Source of the DNA: Candidatus Wallbacteria bacterium
GTDB taxonomy: Bacteria > Muiribacteriota > JAQTZZ01
NCBI GenBank assembly: GCA_028687545.1
Contig: JAQTZZ010000010.1
Location: 53,817-117,816, forward strand
Direction of reading: 5' to 3'
DNA length: 64,000 nt
Below are positions 34,632 through 42,415 of this stretch, piece after piece. Within the stretch, counting starts at the first letter, position 1. Each line of letters starts with the position of its first letter. The notes beneath the pieces were generated by a model, which worked only from the letters and a program-made list of their open reading frames with translations, had not been told where the DNA came from and did no database searches. A program made the translations under genes and the position numbers.

Positions 34632-35020
34632 AGGAAATCCTGTTCCTCACTCTGGCGGAAGTGCTGGACATTCACCGGGAGCTGATCGAAGAATTCGGAG
34701 GAAGCCCCGGCCTCCGTGATCTTGGTCTTCTTGAATCTGCTCTGGCTCTTCCTGCGGCCGGATTTGATGCCACTTATTTCCATGAAGACATTTTTGCCAT
34801 GGCTGCGGCATATCTGTTCCATCTCTGCCGGAACCATCCCTTCCTGGACGGCAACAAACGCACTGCGGCACTTGCAGCTTACGCATTTCTCGGTTTGAAT
34901 GGTCTTGATCTGACTGCTTCGCCTGCAGCATATTATAATCTGGTGATGCGGGTCGCTGAAGGCAAATCAGGCAAAGACAAAATCAGCGCATTCTTCAGGA
35001 AATACTGCCGGGGACTATAG
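34628..35020 (+). CDS. doc: Doc-family (Fic fold) toxin
   Basis: A 130-residue death-on-curing protein. The Fic-type motif is HPFLDGNKRTAALAAYAFL (residues about 75-93), and the N-terminus LTLAEVLDIHRELIEEFGGS and LRDLGLLESAL is typical. Doc toxins phosphorylate elongation factor Tu and stop translation. Length is normal and all motif residues are present, so it should be active. It is translated with the overlapping AbrB-type antitoxin. The convergent gene behind it ends 13 bases away. Confidence 0.9.
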   Translation: MKEILFLTLAEVLDIHRELIEEFGGSPGLRDLGLLESALALPAAGFDATYFHEDIFAMAAAYLFHLCRNHPFLDGNKRTAALAAYAFLGLNGLDLTASPAAYYNLVMRVAEGKSGKDKISAFFRKYCRGL

Positions 35021-35032
35021 ACCTTCTCATTT

Positions 35033-36634
35033 TCATTTCAATCGAATCATTGTTTCTTTCCTGATTTTATCGTGAATTATCTCGGCTTTTTTGGCTTTGA
35101 GCTTCAATCCGGGAATTTTCAATTCGAAATTCTGGCATACGCCATTGGAATTATCACTAAAAGTAAGTTCAGCTTTTGAAAGATCATTCCCGATGTCTTT
35201 GAATCTTATCTCTCCTTTAAACATGTTTGAGATCACAGGAATGGAAATTTCTTCAACAGTCAGGTTTTTATCCGGTGTTTCCAGCTTGAAAAGTCCGCAA
35301 AAATACACGAAATTCGTCATTTTCTTATCGCAATATGCCTTTCCGTAAACCCAGTCGAAATAGGTGTACAAGAACTGCCCGGCTTCGATTTTGTAAGTCC
35401 AGCCTTTTTCAAAAGGGTATATGCTGAGATATTTCTCGATCCTGGTTTTGTCGTTGATCACCAACATTTCACCGCTGGATAAATATTCATTCAAAACCTG
35501 CCGGTAAATTTTCATGATCCGGTCGTCAGACAGGTTAAAAATCTCCGATATCTTCCGGGGTAAATTGTATTTATCCAGATGCGCTGAAACTGATTCTTCG
35601 GCTTCATCTGAAGAAACGCTGGGATCAAGCAGCGGAAATAATCCCTTTTTCCATTCATCATCATTGCAAAATTCGTCAAAGACCCTGATCAAGGCAAGGG
35701 CATATCTGTATTCAATTTCTCCGGCATTGGTAGAAGGCTGGTTTATCTTATTTCGGAGCATTTGGGGGCCAAAGTGTTCCAAATTGGTCTGATAATATTT
35801 TTTGATCTGATCACCCTTGAAATAACTGTAAGATAAGATTTTTCCTTCTGGGATAGTACTGTTTTTCACTCCTTCTGCCGTGAGTATTTCCAGGGCCTTA
35901 AGTTCCACAAAACTCGCGGTCCCTTCGATTAAATACTCATAATTCTCCCCCCGGATCAATTTTTTGCTCATCTTCTTCTTTTTCATTTCATCCACTGCGA
36001 CAATTTTTTCCAATAATGATTCTCCGTTTTTTTTTCGACTCTTTTTTTCAGTCAATTCAGCAAGGATCTTGCCTTCCATCACAAGATCTGCATCATATTC
36101 CGCGGTACGCGGGTTTTCGCTGAAAAAATCTTTTTTAAGCCGACTCATAAGATCATCTTTCCCGATGCGGTACAGATTACCGAACTGATAATAATGAAAG
36201 CCCTCGTGAATAAAGTTGATTATTACATCTTCCAGAGAGGAATCTTCTCCGTAACCCATGGTGACAACTGGAAATCCGTTTATCATGCTGCAGGCCCGTC
36301 CACCCGGGCAATTGAAGCTCAGCGGACCCTTTTTTTTGAAGACACGCTTGGAATTAATGAAGTATTCCGTTGGTTCATAATTTTTCAAATCAGGATCAGG
36401 GTGGTTTATCAGGTACTCTTCCTTTTTGACCGGATCATAGGCAAGCACCGGAACTTCCTGATAGGGGATATGCACTGCAGGCCAAAGCCTGTCGGCAAGC
36501 TGCCCGGCCACATGAAATGCTTCCTGGTAGTATAAAATAAGAACAGGTGTTTTCTCACTTTCTTCCGCAAATAACGGTATTGACACCACTTTTAACAAAA
36601 GACAGAATAAAACACTGATAAAAATTCGCTTCAT
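35033..36634 (-). CDS. Exported protein with HExxH, possible metalloprotease
   Basis: A 533-residue exported protein with a signal peptide (MKRIFISVLFCLLLKVVSIP). I do not recognise the family. The segment INFIHEGFHYYQFG has His143, Glu144 and His147, the zinc-binding motif of gluzincin or similar proteases; a later Glu (AEYDADLVMEGKIL near residue 185) could be the third ligand. The region after 200 is helical and charged, and the last 100 residues look beta-rich. The minus-strand recurrent element at 36653-36697 is the likely promoter, sharing a divergent region with the toroid gene. Confidence 0.6.
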   Translation of the reverse strand: MKRIFISVLFCLLLKVVSIPLFAEESEKTPVLILYYQEAFHVAGQLADRLWPAVHIPYQEVPVLAYDPVKKEEYLINHPDPDLKNYEPTEYFINSKRVFKKKGPLSFNCPGGRACSMINGFPVVTMGYGEDSSLEDVIINFIHEGFHYYQFGNLYRIGKDDLMSRLKKDFFSENPRTAEYDADLVMEGKILAELTEKKSRKKNGESLLEKIVAVDEMKKKKMSKKLIRGENYEYLIEGTASFVELKALEILTAEGVKNSTIPEGKILSYSYFKGDQIKKYYQTNLEHFGPQMLRNKINQPSTNAGEIEYRYALALIRVFDEFCNDDEWKKGLFPLLDPSVSSDEAEESVSAHLDKYNLPRKISEIFNLSDDRIMKIYRQVLNEYLSSGEMLVINDKTRIEKYLSIYPFEKGWTYKIEAGQFLYTYFDWVYGKAYCDKKMTNFVYFCGLFKLETPDKNLTVEEISIPVISNMFKGEIRFKDIGNDLSKAELTFSDNSNGVCQNFELKIPGLKLKAKKAEIIHDKIRKETMIRLK

Positions 36635-36652
36635 GTTTCCCCCACTTTATTA

Positions 36653-36697
36653 ATTTTACATCATTTTGCCGGAAAATCGAACATCAGAACATCTCAA
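36653..36697 (-). promoter_or_regulatory. Recurrent promoter-like element (HExxH gene side)
   Basis: Minus strand: TTGAGATG (36697-36690), 17 bases, CCGG (36672-36669), 10 bases, TAAAAT (36658-36653). Confidence 0.58.
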
Positions 36698-36735
36698 AAA
36701 AACTCAAAATGAAGGATTCGCGGGGATAATGCGAT

Positions 36736-36780
36736 CTGATATGTATTGATGCTGTGTTAACCGGATTTCCGTGGTAGAAT
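36736..36780 (+). promoter_or_regulatory. Recurrent promoter-like element (toroid gene side)
   Basis: CTGATATG, 17 bases, CCGG, 10 bases, TAGAAT. It is very similar to 15050-15094 and divergent from the element at 36653. Confidence 0.6.
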
Positions 36781-36850
36781 TTTACTGCAGGACTCGATTC
36801 AGTTCAAAGATCCGGATCTGATGCATCGTAAAAAATCGGAGGAGCAATCA

Positions 36851-37783
36851 ATGGAACAAAGCGGAATTATTCAATGGCTGATGCAGGGCGATCCTGCCGT
36901 GCGCTGGCAGGTCATGCGGGATCTTCAGAACGCCCCTTCCGAGGTATACGAACAGGAAAGGGCGAGAGTCGCCAGCTGCGGCTGGGGAAACGATCTGCTT
37001 TCCCATCAGGATGAAAACGGGATGTTCGGGGGAGGGATTTACACACCCAAGTGGACCTCCACCCATTATTCGCTTCTTTTGCTGGCCGGACTGGGACTTG
37101 CACCAGGCAATGAACAGGCGTTGAAATCCTGTAATCTGCTGATGGAGCGGAATTACGGGAAGGACGGAGTAGAGAGCTTCGGGAAAAATCTCAGGCACAA
37201 CGACGACTGCGTTACAGGCATGCTCCTTTACATGTTCTGCTATTTTGGTTTCAAAGACGAACGCGTGCACAGGCTGGCCGAACAGCTTCTTTCAGTGCAG
37301 ATGCAAGATTGTGGCTGGAACTGCAGAAGCAGGAGGAACAGAAATACGGTTCACAGTTCCTTCCACACTACGCTCAATGTGATGGAAGGATTGCTGCAAT
37401 ATGAGATAAGGTATCCGGAACGGGCGGCAGCTGCAAGGAAGGCCAGACTTGAAGGAATGGAGTTCATGCTCAGGCACAAATTGTATCAGTCGCATAAAAC
37501 AGGAAAACCCGCCCATCCAAAGATGATTATGATGTCTTTTCCGGCCAGATGGAAATTTGATTTTTTGAGGGGCCTCGACTTTTTTAGGGAATGCAAAGCG
37601 GAAAAGGATGACAGGCTGTCGGATGCTGTCGGACTATTAATTGAAAAACGGCTCCCGGACGGTACCTGGCCGGTTCAGAACCGCTGGCCCGGGAAAGAGT
37701 ATTTCACTCTGGAGCAAACCGGAAAACCAAGCCGCATCAATACCCTCCGCGCATTAAGGATACTCAGCTGGTGGGAAGGCTGA
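36851..37783 (+). CDS. Alpha/alpha-toroid protein (prenyltransferase/squalene-oxidase repeat type)
   Basis: A 310-residue protein resembling the prenyltransferase/squalene-oxidase repeat toroids. It has GDPAVRWQVMRDL at the start, then HQDENGMFGGGIYTPKWTST, MQDCGWNCRSRR and LIEKRLPDGTWPVQNRW. Proteins of this kind are cytoplasmic and common beside small stress genes; no reaction is established. The conserved DxDD/DCTAE residues of true cyclases are not present. The ATG at 36851 is preferred because GGAGGAG lies 6 bases upstream; a start at 36821 lacks a site. The YdeI-like gene follows after 9 bases. Confidence 0.72.
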   Translation: MEQSGIIQWLMQGDPAVRWQVMRDLQNAPSEVYEQERARVASCGWGNDLLSHQDENGMFGGGIYTPKWTSTHYSLLLLAGLGLAPGNEQALKSCNLLMERNYGKDGVESFGKNLRHNDDCVTGMLLYMFCYFGFKDERVHRLAEQLLSVQMQDCGWNCRSRRNRNTVHSSFHTTLNVMEGLLQYEIRYPERAAAARKARLEGMEFMLRHKLYQSHKTGKPAHPKMIMMSFPARWKFDFLRGLDFFRECKAEKDDRLSDAVGLLIEKRLPDGTWPVQNRWPGKEYFTLEQTGKPSRINTLRALRILSWWEG

Positions 37784-37792
37784 AAAGGCTGG

Positions 37793-38365
37793 ATGGAGCA
37801 AGCTCAGATGAAGACTTTTTACGCAAAGGACAGGCAGGACTGGCGCAACTGGCTTTCCGAAAATCACGATTCCTGCAAGGAGGTGTGGCTGATCTATTAC
37901 AAGGCGCATACCGGAAAACCCAGAGTGCCTTATGATGATGCCGTTGAAGAGGCCATCTGCTTCGGCTGGATCGACAGCATCATTAGGAAGCTGGATGAGC
38001 AGCGCTTCTGCCAGAAATTCACACCGAGAAAACCCGGAAGCCTCTGGTCAAAACCGAATCTCAAGCGTGCCGATATGATGATTTCTCAAGAGAAGATGAC
38101 ACAAAAGGGACTGGAGCTTTACAGGATTGCTGTTGAAAAAGGGCAGTTCGTTGCTGAAAAGGAAGAACAACTGTCTGTTGACCTTATTACCCTATTCAAA
38201 GCGAACAGGGAGGCATATTCCCGGTTCTGCAATCTCCCAGGGAATAGAACGAGCAACTATATAGGCTGGATAATGTCGGCAAAAGGGCATGAAACAAGGA
38301 TCAGGCGGCTAAACAGGCTGATTGGAGCGATCCTGAATGGCGAAGACTTGATCCGGAAACTTTAA
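37793..38365 (+). CDS. YdeI/OmpD-associated family protein
   Basis: A 190-residue YdeI/OmdA-like protein. It has the segments RQDWRNWLSENHDSCKEVWL, then VPYDDAVEEAICFGWIDSII, and FTPRKPGSLWSKPNLKRAD, all typical of the family. Some members protect against peptides or bacteriocins, but the mechanism is uncertain. No signal peptide. The gap to the toroid gene is 9 bases, so the two are one transcript. An in-frame Met at residue 6 (MKTFYAKD) is an alternative start. A cupin fragment follows. Confidence 0.83.
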   Translation: MEQAQMKTFYAKDRQDWRNWLSENHDSCKEVWLIYYKAHTGKPRVPYDDAVEEAICFGWIDSIIRKLDEQRFCQKFTPRKPGSLWSKPNLKRADMMISQEKMTQKGLELYRIAVEKGQFVAEKEEQLSVDLITLFKANREAYSRFCNLPGNRTSNYIGWIMSAKGHETRIRRLNRLIGAILNGEDLIRKL

Positions 38366-38388
38366 ATCCGGATGGATGAAGGGATACC

Positions 38389-38490
38389 ATGAAAATTGAG
38401 AGCCAGTGGGGCATCATTTTCGAAGGAAAATCAGACCTGGTCATCGACGGGGTGAAGCATACCTTTTGCAAAGGAGACCGTTACTTCTGA
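38389..38490 (+). pseudogene. Internal fragment of the cupin gene
   Basis: ATG AAA ATT GAG and then codons for SQWGIIFEGKSDLVIDGVKH and TFCKGDRYF followed by TGA. This matches the middle of the cupin at 2470 (codons about 44-75), without the metal-binding HTH in front. The 33-residue frame is a remnant. Confidence 0.72.
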
Positions 38491-38720
38491 CTTTTCAAGC
38501 GAAAACATCTTTTCGGCAGCAAGTTCTGGTTTGATAGCCCCGGTACATCTTGCGCCCTGATTAAGTTAGAACAAAGAGATATGAAGCCGCAGAATAATCC
38601 AATCGTCCAGCTCAGCCCAAATTGCGACTGAAACATAATGAAACATTTTGTAGCTTGCCGGATGGCTTAAAATCATCAACAATTGATTAAAAGAGATTAC
38701 ATCTGATAAGGAGGAACAGT
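38491..38720. other. Intergenic stretch without a supported gene
   Basis: I see no coding sequence here. A GGAGG at 38710 serves the amidase start, and a CCGG followed by TAAAAT with a six-base gap near 38660 could be a weak promoter. Confidence 0.4.
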
Positions 38721-40121
38721 ATGCTGTATCAAGTGTGCGTCTTTATCATACTGAGCGAGCTTTTACTATGCCCGGTGGTTCATGCTGGATACAATGCCCG
38801 GGAAGTCCTGGAGGCTGTGATCACTGCGTCGGATGTATCGGCAGAGGACGAGGCGTTGTGGCGCCACTATGTCGAACAGCCGCAGCCGTCAGTGGATGAG
38901 GTCCGGGCTATGATCGCCGCTGCTGCCAAAGAATTCTCGGTTCCGTCTTCGATCCTGGAAACCGTCGGCTACCTGGAAAGCAACTGGATCCAGATCGGTC
39001 CCACCATCGACCGCGGCTGGGGCGTCATGCACCTGGTCGAGAACGACAGAGTCGACACCCTGGGCGAGGCTGCAGGCCTCCTGAACTGTGAGCGGCAGGT
39101 CCTCAAAGACGATCCGCAAGCCAACATCAGGGGAGCGGCAGCCCTGCTGGCCAGCTTTGCCGGCGAAAAACGCGCCGGTTTTTCCCGCCTCGAGGACTGG
39201 TTCGATGCTGTGAAAAAACTTAGCGGCCTGTACGAAGAGGAATTCCAGGAAATGCAGTCCGGCCAGTACTTCCGCATCCTGAAAAAAGGGGTCAGCGAGA
39301 TCAACCTCTTCAATCAGGAAGTGAGAGTCTGCGCCCAGAAATCAATCGACATGGAACTGATCGAGTCCAAGATGCCTAAATACAAATCCTGGAAGGCTGA
39401 AGCAGCCCGGTCCCGCGCTGATTACCCGGGCGCGATTTCCGACATCACTTCCTGCAATTACACCGGCGGCAGGAATCACAACATTGACACCTGGGTCAAT
39501 CACTGGATGGGCATGGGCACATACGCAGGCGCAATTTCCTGGTTTCACAACCCGAGCGCCAGCGCCAGCACCCAATTCTGCATCAGGCACGACGACGGTG
39601 AAATCACCCAGGTCGTCAGAGTAGCTGACACAAGCTGGAACTGCGGCTCCCCTACAGGCCTGGCAAACAACTCCCGCTCGATCAGCGTCGAGCACGAGGC
39701 AACTGTCGCCCATCCAGAATGGTGGAACAGCCAGGCTATGATCCAGGCCAGCGGCAGGATGATCCGCTTTTTCGCCGACCAGTACGGCATCCCGGTCCAG
39801 CGCGGCTGCCCCGGCATCACCGAACACAAGGCCATGCAGGGATGCAGCACAGACTGCGCAGGCAACATCCCCTGGCCGGATCTCTGGGCTGTGATCACAG
39901 GCAGCAATCCTGGTCCAGTTCCCAACGGAAACCAGACCGGCCATATTTCCGTGGATACGGCCGCCAATGTCCGCTCCGGCCCGGGAACGGAATTTCCTGT
40001 GATCGCCTCGCTGAATAATGGAGTTCAGGTGCAGATCCTCGGCAAGGAAGACACCTGGTACAAAGTGATTATCCCCGACGGCAGAACCGGTTATGTACAT
40101 GAGTCGCTGGTAGCGCTCTGA
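38721..40121 (+). CDS. Exported N-acetylmuramoyl-L-alanine amidase with SH3b domain
   Basis: A 466-residue exported cell-wall enzyme. A signal peptide ends near residue 22. Residues 60-150 resemble a lytic-transglycosylase-like helical domain (VGYLESNWIQIGP, then DPQANIRGAAALL). Residues 235-395 form an amidase-2 (PGRP-like) zinc domain: DTWVNHWMG, RSISVEHEA and the loop CSTDC. The C-terminal SH3b (from 405) has VDTAANVRSGPGTEFPVI. It would cut the amide bond between muramic acid and the stem peptide. GGAGG precedes the ATG. The C-terminal domain is shared with the protein at 40508. Confidence 0.87.
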   Translation: MLYQVCVFIILSELLLCPVVHAGYNAREVLEAVITASDVSAEDEALWRHYVEQPQPSVDEVRAMIAAAAKEFSVPSSILETVGYLESNWIQIGPTIDRGWGVMHLVENDRVDTLGEAAGLLNCERQVLKDDPQANIRGAAALLASFAGEKRAGFSRLEDWFDAVKKLSGLYEEEFQEMQSGQYFRILKKGVSEINLFNQEVRVCAQKSIDMELIESKMPKYKSWKAEAARSRADYPGAISDITSCNYTGGRNHNIDTWVNHWMGMGTYAGAISWFHNPSASASTQFCIRHDDGEITQVVRVADTSWNCGSPTGLANNSRSISVEHEATVAHPEWWNSQAMIQASGRMIRFFADQYGIPVQRGCPGITEHKAMQGCSTDCAGNIPWPDLWAVITGSNPGPVPNGNQTGHISVDTAANVRSGPGTEFPVIASLNNGVQVQILGKEDTWYKVIIPDGRTGYVHESLVAL

Positions 40122-40216
40122 TTTTCGGAAAAAATTACTGTGAGATACGGGGCTTTTGAGATTTTAACAGATACCCGATGCTGGTGAACAATCGCTTACA
40201 ATTACACGGGCAATCC

Positions 40217-40420
40217 ATGAAAATCTATGTCGATGCCGACGGATTTCCCAAGTCCGCGAAAGATATTCTGATCCGGGCTGCGATACGCCATGACGTGTCA
40301 CAGGAATACTCCGCGAAATTTAACATACCATCAAACTTTTCCTACTTACAGATCATCGCGAATAAAGTAAAGGACCGCCCCCAGATCGTGATGCGGAAGA
40401 TCCCTACGGAAATGTTTTGA
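40217..40420 (+). pseudogene. Truncated YaiI/YqxD (DUF188) gene
   Basis: The first 26 residues (MKIYVDADGFPKSAKDILIR) match the N-terminus of YaiI/YqxD proteins, which are normally about 150 residues. After residue 26 the similarity stops, and the frame continues with unrelated sequence to a stop at 40420. The remaining region up to 40507 contains a TTTTGATGCGTTTTGATGC repeat and a TGTAAAAT box that may drive the next gene. Confidence 0.55.
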
Positions 40421-40507
40421 TGCGTTTTGATGCTTAAAATGGAGTTGTTCCGGGCTTATTATTAACGAAACATATCCTGAAACTGTAAAATCACGTGAGG
40501 AGGCTTT

Positions 40508-42292
40508 GTGAAGAATGTAAAAGAACTGATGACAGTGCTGATGGCTGTATTGTTCGCAACATCCGGGGCAGCTGAAAATGCCGGAAACTGCGGCAATTGC
40601 ACTTTGGCAGCATGGTTTCCGGGCGGCAGTCTTACTCAGCCGGGGAGCGTTGATCTGAGACCGTACCCTCATCCGCACCCTAATCCTAACCCTCAGCCAC
40701 AACCCAACCCTTATCCGAACCCGAATCCGAATCCAAATCCATATGACCCGGCTTATCAGCAGGGCTTCAACCAGGGCATGAACGCCGGGAGAGCTGACGG
40801 CTACCAGGCAGGAATACGTGACGGCCGCAATGAAGGCTATAACCAGGGCAGGGCGGACGGAGACCGGAACGGCAGGAACGACGGCTATACCAAAGGCGTC
40901 CAGGACGGTAACCGCGAAGGCCAGGAGCAGGGGATCAGGCAGGGCAAAATCGACGGCGAAGCCAAGGGTACGGAAAACGGCAAGGCCGCAGGAGCTAAGC
41001 GCTGTTATGACGAAGGCTTCAAGGCCGGAAAAAACGAGGGTTATGCTGCAGGCTATGCGGAGGGCGAGAAAAGCGATTCTTACGATAAGGGCGTTGCCGC
41101 TGGCGATACCGAAGCGCGCAAAGTGGAAAAGGAAAAGGGCTGGCAGGCCGGATACAAGGACGGCTTCGCTAAGAAGGAGAAACAGTTGCATGACAGCTTC
41201 GGCCGCTCCGGTGGTGACACTAGACTCAGCGGAAGCGAAGGTCCGGACAGCCTGCTTCTCGACGGGCTGGACATCCCGGATACCAGGCTGGAACAGGCCA
41301 GCTGGAATCAGTCGCGTTCATGGCAGGACGGGTACAACGCGGGATACAGGCAGGGCTATGACCAGGCCTATCAGCGTGCCAGGACCGAAGGATACAACCA
41401 GACCTATGGCAACGCTTACTCATCGGCCTACCAGACCGCTTACCAGAACAGCTATTCCTTTGGCTACGGCCAGGGCAAGGACCAGGCCTACCAGATCGCC
41501 TACCACAATGCCTATGATTCCGCCTACAACTCTGCATATGCCGCGCAGGAGCAGCAGGAATATCCTGCGGACAGGGAGCGGGGGCGCGGCGAGGGTTTTG
41601 CGGCCGGCAAGAAGGAAGGATTTGACACGGCCTGCAGGAACCTGTTCAACAAGGGTTATAAAGAAGGATACGACAAAGCTGCCGCCGAGGTTTATCCCGC
41701 AGCCTTCGCCGAAGGAGGGACCAAGGGGGGTGAGGCTGCGGACAAGTACTATCACGAAAATGCGGTGCTGGAAATCAGGCGGGCAGTGGTCCTGGACGGC
41801 AGCGGCAACGGGATTTTCGAGACCGGCGAGGAACTCAAAATCTCAGCCGACATTGTCAATTACGGTTTCGTCGATTCGCAAGGCGCAGTCATTGAGATCT
41901 CGGCAGGCCCGGAGATAACTGTGCAGAGTCCGCATCAGGCCGGTACCCTGGCAGCTAGGAAATCGAACAGCGTTACCATCAGAGCGGGCAAAGTAAATGA
42001 GGACGCGCTCAGCGGTACTGAAGTTACGATCAAGTTCACGCTCAAGTCCGGCGGTTCAGAGACAGCAAAGCTACTGCAGATCAAACTTTATAACCAGAAC
42101 CAGAAAGTCGGGACTGTCAACACCGACAATGTCAATGTACGCAAGGGCCCTGGAACCGGTTACTCAATACTCGGCACTGTGCAGAAGGGGACCAAGGTCG
42201 TGACTACGGGCATGGAAGGGAACTGGTACAGGATCGTGATCCCGAACAACGGCAACGGCTATATTTACAAAGATCTTGTCACCCTCGACTGA
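40508..42292 (+). CDS. Exported deca-GX3-like repeat protein with SH3b domain
   Basis: A 594-residue exported protein with an unusual layout. A GTG start (GAGGAGG 6 bases upstream) leads a signal peptide to about residue 22. A Pro-Asn-rich spacer (PNPNPQPQPNPYPNPNPNPN) occupies 55-80. Two long stretches of four-residue Gly repeats follow (GFNQGMNAGRADGYQAG at 85-240, and a Tyr/Ala form such as AYQTAYQNSY at 275-420), like the deca-GX3 motif of Yae1. Then comes a CARDB-like beta domain (VLDGSGNGIFETGEELKI) and a C-terminal SH3b (NVNVRKGPGTGYSILG). Probably a surface structural protein that binds peptidoglycan. Function unknown. Confidence 0.72.
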   Translation: MKNVKELMTVLMAVLFATSGAAENAGNCGNCTLAAWFPGGSLTQPGSVDLRPYPHPHPNPNPQPQPNPYPNPNPNPNPYDPAYQQGFNQGMNAGRADGYQAGIRDGRNEGYNQGRADGDRNGRNDGYTKGVQDGNREGQEQGIRQGKIDGEAKGTENGKAAGAKRCYDEGFKAGKNEGYAAGYAEGEKSDSYDKGVAAGDTEARKVEKEKGWQAGYKDGFAKKEKQLHDSFGRSGGDTRLSGSEGPDSLLLDGLDIPDTRLEQASWNQSRSWQDGYNAGYRQGYDQAYQRARTEGYNQTYGNAYSSAYQTAYQNSYSFGYGQGKDQAYQIAYHNAYDSAYNSAYAAQEQQEYPADRERGRGEGFAAGKKEGFDTACRNLFNKGYKEGYDKAAAEVYPAAFAEGGTKGGEAADKYYHENAVLEIRRAVVLDGSGNGIFETGEELKISADIVNYGFVDSQGAVIEISAGPEITVQSPHQAGTLAARKSNSVTIRAGKVNEDALSGTEVTIKFTLKSGGSETAKLLQIKLYNQNQKVGTVNTDNVNVRKGPGTGYSILGTVQKGTKVVTTGMEGNWYRIVIPNNGNGYIYKDLVTLD

Positions 42293-42320
42293 TACTTGGC
42301 AGGTGAGAATCAATGAATTT

Positions 42321-42353
42321 CCAGGGCTGGGCGCAAACCCAGCCCTGGTTTTT
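42321..42353 (+). terminator. Rho-independent terminator
   Basis: CCAGGGCTGGG (42321-42331) pairs perfectly with CCCAGCCCTGG (42338-42348) over a six-base loop, followed by TTTTT. It ends the deca-GX3 gene. Confidence 0.9.
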
Positions 42354-42415
42354 CCATTACTATTCAGTCACACCATTTGTAGTTGTCAGCATGTGCATCT
42401 GCCTGTGGCAGGAAT

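Noticed and set aside
14228-36780. Integron cassette array with attC sites
   Set aside because: The repeated element has a promoter-like -10, no paired GTTRRRY cores and no integrase; the genes lie in both orientations.
40640-40745. Short direct repeats, possible CRISPR or tandem repeat locus
   Set aside because: They code for the Pro-Asn spacer in frame, have a period of six bases and no spacers of unique sequence.
40818-41918. 366-codon frame rich in Arg and Thr
   Set aside because: Alternate frame of the deca-GX3 gene; the repeat and signal peptide are in the other frame.
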